A DNA stretch of 64,000 nt from the IMG/VR virus record IMGVR_UViG_3300035660_000001, positions 96,140 to 160,139 of that record; one strand, written 5' to 3'. Position numbers and translations under genes: made by a program. The notes under the pieces are model-generated. The model saw only the letters and a program-made list of their open reading frames with translations, was not told where the DNA came from and ran no database searches. This DNA comes from a virus. This document shows, one piece after another, positions 62,833 through 64,000 of the stretch (position 1 is the stretch's first letter; each line of letters opens with the position of its first letter).

Positions 62833-62836
62833 GATC

Positions 62837-62912
62837 GCAGGTGTGATGCAATGGTAGCAGACCTGGCTTTTAACCAGGGGGGTTGGAGGTTCGACTCCTC
62901 TCACCTGCACCA
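62837..62912 (+). tRNA. tRNA-Lys (TTT)
   Basis: Acceptor GCAGGTG/CACCTGC, A73, encoded CCA; anticodon stem CCTGG/CCAGG with loop CTTTTAA. Confidence 0.93.
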
Positions 62913-62929
62913 AGATGCTCTTTGAAAAT

Positions 62930-63004
62930 GCGGGCGTGGCTCAATGGAAGAGCACCTGATTCTTAATCAGGGTGTTGAAGGTTCAAGTCCTTTCGCCCGC
63001 ACCA
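62930..63004 (+). tRNA. tRNA-Lys (CTT)
   Basis: Acceptor GCGGGCG/CGCCCGC, A73, encoded CCA; anticodon stem CCTGA/TCAGG with loop TTCTTAA. Confidence 0.93.
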
Positions 63005-63010
63005 GGATGA

Positions 63011-63085
63011 GCAGGCACAGCTTAGGGGTCAAGCATTCGGCTGATATCCGAACGATCACAGGTTCGATTCCTGTTGCCTGCACCA
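63011..63085 (+). tRNA. tRNA-Ile (GAT)
   Basis: Acceptor GCAGGCA/TGCCTGC, A73, encoded CCA; anticodon stem TTCGG/CCGAA with loop CTGATAT. Confidence 0.92.
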
Positions 63086-63087
63086 GT

Positions 63088-63163
63088 GCGCCTGTAGTTC
63101 AATGGATAGAACGCCAGCCTACGGAGCTGGATGTTAGGGGTTCGACTCCTCTCAGGCGTACCA
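63088..63163 (+). tRNA. tRNA-Arg (ACG)
   Basis: Acceptor GCGCCTG/CAGGCGT, A73, encoded CCA; anticodon stem CCAGC/GCTGG with loop CTACGGA; A34 implies deamination to inosine by host TadA. Confidence 0.92.
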
Positions 63164-63168
63164 GAATT

Positions 63169-63244
63169 GCGCCTGTAACTCAATGGATCGAGTATCGGGT
63201 TTCTACCCCGAGAGTTGAGGGTTCGACTCCCCCCAGGCGCGCCA
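63169..63244 (+). tRNA. tRNA-Arg (TCT)
   Basis: Acceptor GCGCCTG/CAGGCGC, G73, encoded CCA; anticodon stem TCGGG/CCCGA with loop TTTCTAC. Confidence 0.92.
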
Positions 63245-63246
63245 AT

Positions 63247-63322
63247 GCGCCCGTAGCTCAATGGATCGAGCATCTGCGTCCTAAGCAGAGGGTTAAGGGT
63301 TCGACTCCCTTCGGGCGCGCCA
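63247..63322 (+). tRNA. tRNA-Arg (CCT)
   Basis: Acceptor GCGCCCG/CGGGCGC, G73, encoded CCA; anticodon stem TCTGC/GCAGA with loop GTCCTAA. Confidence 0.92.
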
Positions 63323-63324
63323 AT

Positions 63325-63401
63325 ATTCCCGTAGCTCAATTGGATAGAGCGATGGCCTCCGGAGCCATAGGTTGGAGGTTCGATCCCTCTCGGGAGTACC
63401 A
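63325..63401 (+). tRNA. tRNA-Arg (CCG)
   Basis: Acceptor ATTCCCG/CGGGAGT, A73, encoded CCA; anticodon stem ATGGC/GCCAT with loop CTCCGGA. Confidence 0.92.
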
Positions 63402-63402
63402 T

Positions 63403-63476
63403 GCGGTTGTGGTGAAGCGATATCATGTCTGCCTTCCAAGCAGAGGTCGCGGGTTTGATTCCCGCCAGCCGCACCA
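63403..63476 (+). tRNA. tRNA-Gly (TCC)
   Basis: Acceptor GCGGTTG/CAGCCGC, A73, encoded CCA; anticodon stem TCTGC/GCAGA with loop CTTCCAA. Confidence 0.92.
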
Positions 63477-63479
63477 TGT

Positions 63480-63553
63480 GGGACCGTCGTTCAACGGTAG
63501 GACATCTGCCCTGCAAGCAGAGGATGAGGGTTCGACTCCCTTCGGCTCCACCA
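63480..63553 (+). tRNA. tRNA-Ala (TGC), C33
   Basis: Acceptor GGGACCG/CGGCTCC with one A-C mismatch, A73, encoded CCA; anticodon stem TCTGC/GCAGA with loop CCTGCAA (C33). Confidence 0.86.
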
Positions 63554-63574
63554 TAAATTAACGGAGGATGCGAG

Positions 63575-63793
63575 ATGGATCAGGCAACGAAGGAGAAAAT
63601 CGACGGGATGGACTACGAGTCGATGCTCCGGCTGTGGAGGAATGCCCCGGCTGGAAACCCAATGTTCCAGGGGGATACGGGGGCTTACTTCTCTAAGGTC
63701 ATGGCAGAGAAGCGGGACGCCCTTCCCGAAGGGGCCGCTGTGAGGGCCAGCAAGAACATAGGCTGGGATGGTCCAGATTCGGTTAGGACGTAA
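63575..63793 (+). CDS. Small conserved phage protein (MDYESMLRLWR motif)
   Basis: A 72-residue protein after ACGGAGGATGCGAG. IDGMDYESMLRLWRNAPAGNPMFQGDTGAYFSKVMAEKR is the core of a small phage family of unknown function, with the usual VRASKNIGWDGP ending. It lies alone between tRNA genes, and its ribosome site is the same as that of the JAMM and Myb-like genes. Confidence 0.78.
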   Translation: MDQATKEKIDGMDYESMLRLWRNAPAGNPMFQGDTGAYFSKVMAEKRDALPEGAAVRASKNIGWDGPDSVRT

Positions 63794-63800
63794 GATGCAC

Positions 63801-63876
63801 GGGGGCGTAGTTCAGGTGGGAGAACGCCTGATTGTCGATCAGGAGGTCGCGGGTTCGATACCCGTCGTCCCCGCCA
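63801..63876 (+). tRNA. tRNA-Asp (GTC)
   Basis: Acceptor GGGGGCG/CGTCCCC, G73, encoded CCA; anticodon stem CCTGA/TCAGG with loop TTGTCGA. Confidence 0.92.
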
Positions 63877-63881
63877 AAGAT

Positions 63882-63958
<77 letters not shown>

Positions 63959-63962
63959 AGAT

Positions 63963-64000
63963 CGGGGAGTAGCTCAGATGGCAAGAGTTCCTGATTTGGG
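63963..64000 (+). tRNA. tRNA-Pro (TGG), cut by window end
   Basis: Only the 5' half is present: acceptor CGGGGAG, D arm, anticodon stem CCTGA and loop start TTTGGG. The anticodon would be TGG. Confidence 0.75.

Noticed and set aside
60573-63561. Many frames within the tRNA cluster on both strands
   Set aside because: Their translations repeat tRNA-derived peptides (for example GSTPPARA-like and RGIEPPTYG-like), a known artefact.

Overview
The window looks like part of a large tailed-phage genome. Almost every gene lies on the + strand in tightly packed runs with ATGA or GTGA stop/start overlaps. There is a collagen-like fibre gene, a compact replication module, several DNA methyltransferases, typical small phage proteins (DUF932, DUF5131/Gp37-Gp68, an R2K-like ATP-grasp protein) and a cluster of 34 complete tRNA genes plus one cut by the window end. 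No integrase, capsid, terminase or portal gene was recognised. The host cannot be named. One secreted protein ends in a segment like type IX secretion sorting domains, which weakly suggests an FCB-group (Bacteroidota-like) host.

Layout. 1-8640: 3' part of a giant Gly-X-Ser fibre gene, a small phage protein, a radical SAM/SPASM enzyme and a large N6-adenine methyltransferase. 8641-19060: a glycan cluster (GT2 and GT9 glycosyltransferases, SAM methyltransferases, UDP-GlcNAc 4,6-dehydratase-like and 2-epimerase-like enzymes) that could decorate the fibre. 19061-30653: mostly small proteins, plus DUF932, a secreted protein, an ATP-dependent DNA ligase and a lone IS110-type (Transposase_20) domain protein. 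30652-31298: a non-coding array of ten hairpin units directly downstream of that protein. 31323-41394: small zinc-ribbon and SH3/KOW-like proteins, DUF5131, Dam-like methylase, ATP-grasp, metallopeptidase-like, a short sliding clamp, a PD-(D/E)XK-like nuclease and a PolX-like nucleotidyltransferase, with several structured intergenic segments. 41416-50194: a ubiquitin-like conjugation operon (beta-grasp modifier, E2, JAMM peptidase, E1), then a run of small proteins sharing a C-terminal peptide. 50259-60068: replication (initiator-like, DnaC-like loader, DnaB helicase, primase, SSB-like, SF2 helicase) and three further DNA methyltransferases. 58453-64000: tRNAs for all 20 amino acids with four small genes between them.

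Expression signals are unusually regular. Eight sigma70-type promoters all have a 17-bp spacer, often with a conserved spacer sequence, and each begins a gene block. Many leaders carry a TAACCCCAA box about 25 nt before the start codon, sometimes after a strong hairpin.

The observations I rate highest are: (1) the ten-unit hairpin array next to the Transposase_20 protein, with two short conserved boxes separated by exactly 10 variable nucleotides in nine of ten units; (2) a phage-borne E1/E2/Ubl/JAMM operon; (3) a C-terminal peptide of the type F-G-V-x-G-x-L/I on about 13 otherwise unrelated proteins, most of them just downstream of that operon; (4) ten tRNAs with C instead of the near-universal U at position 33.
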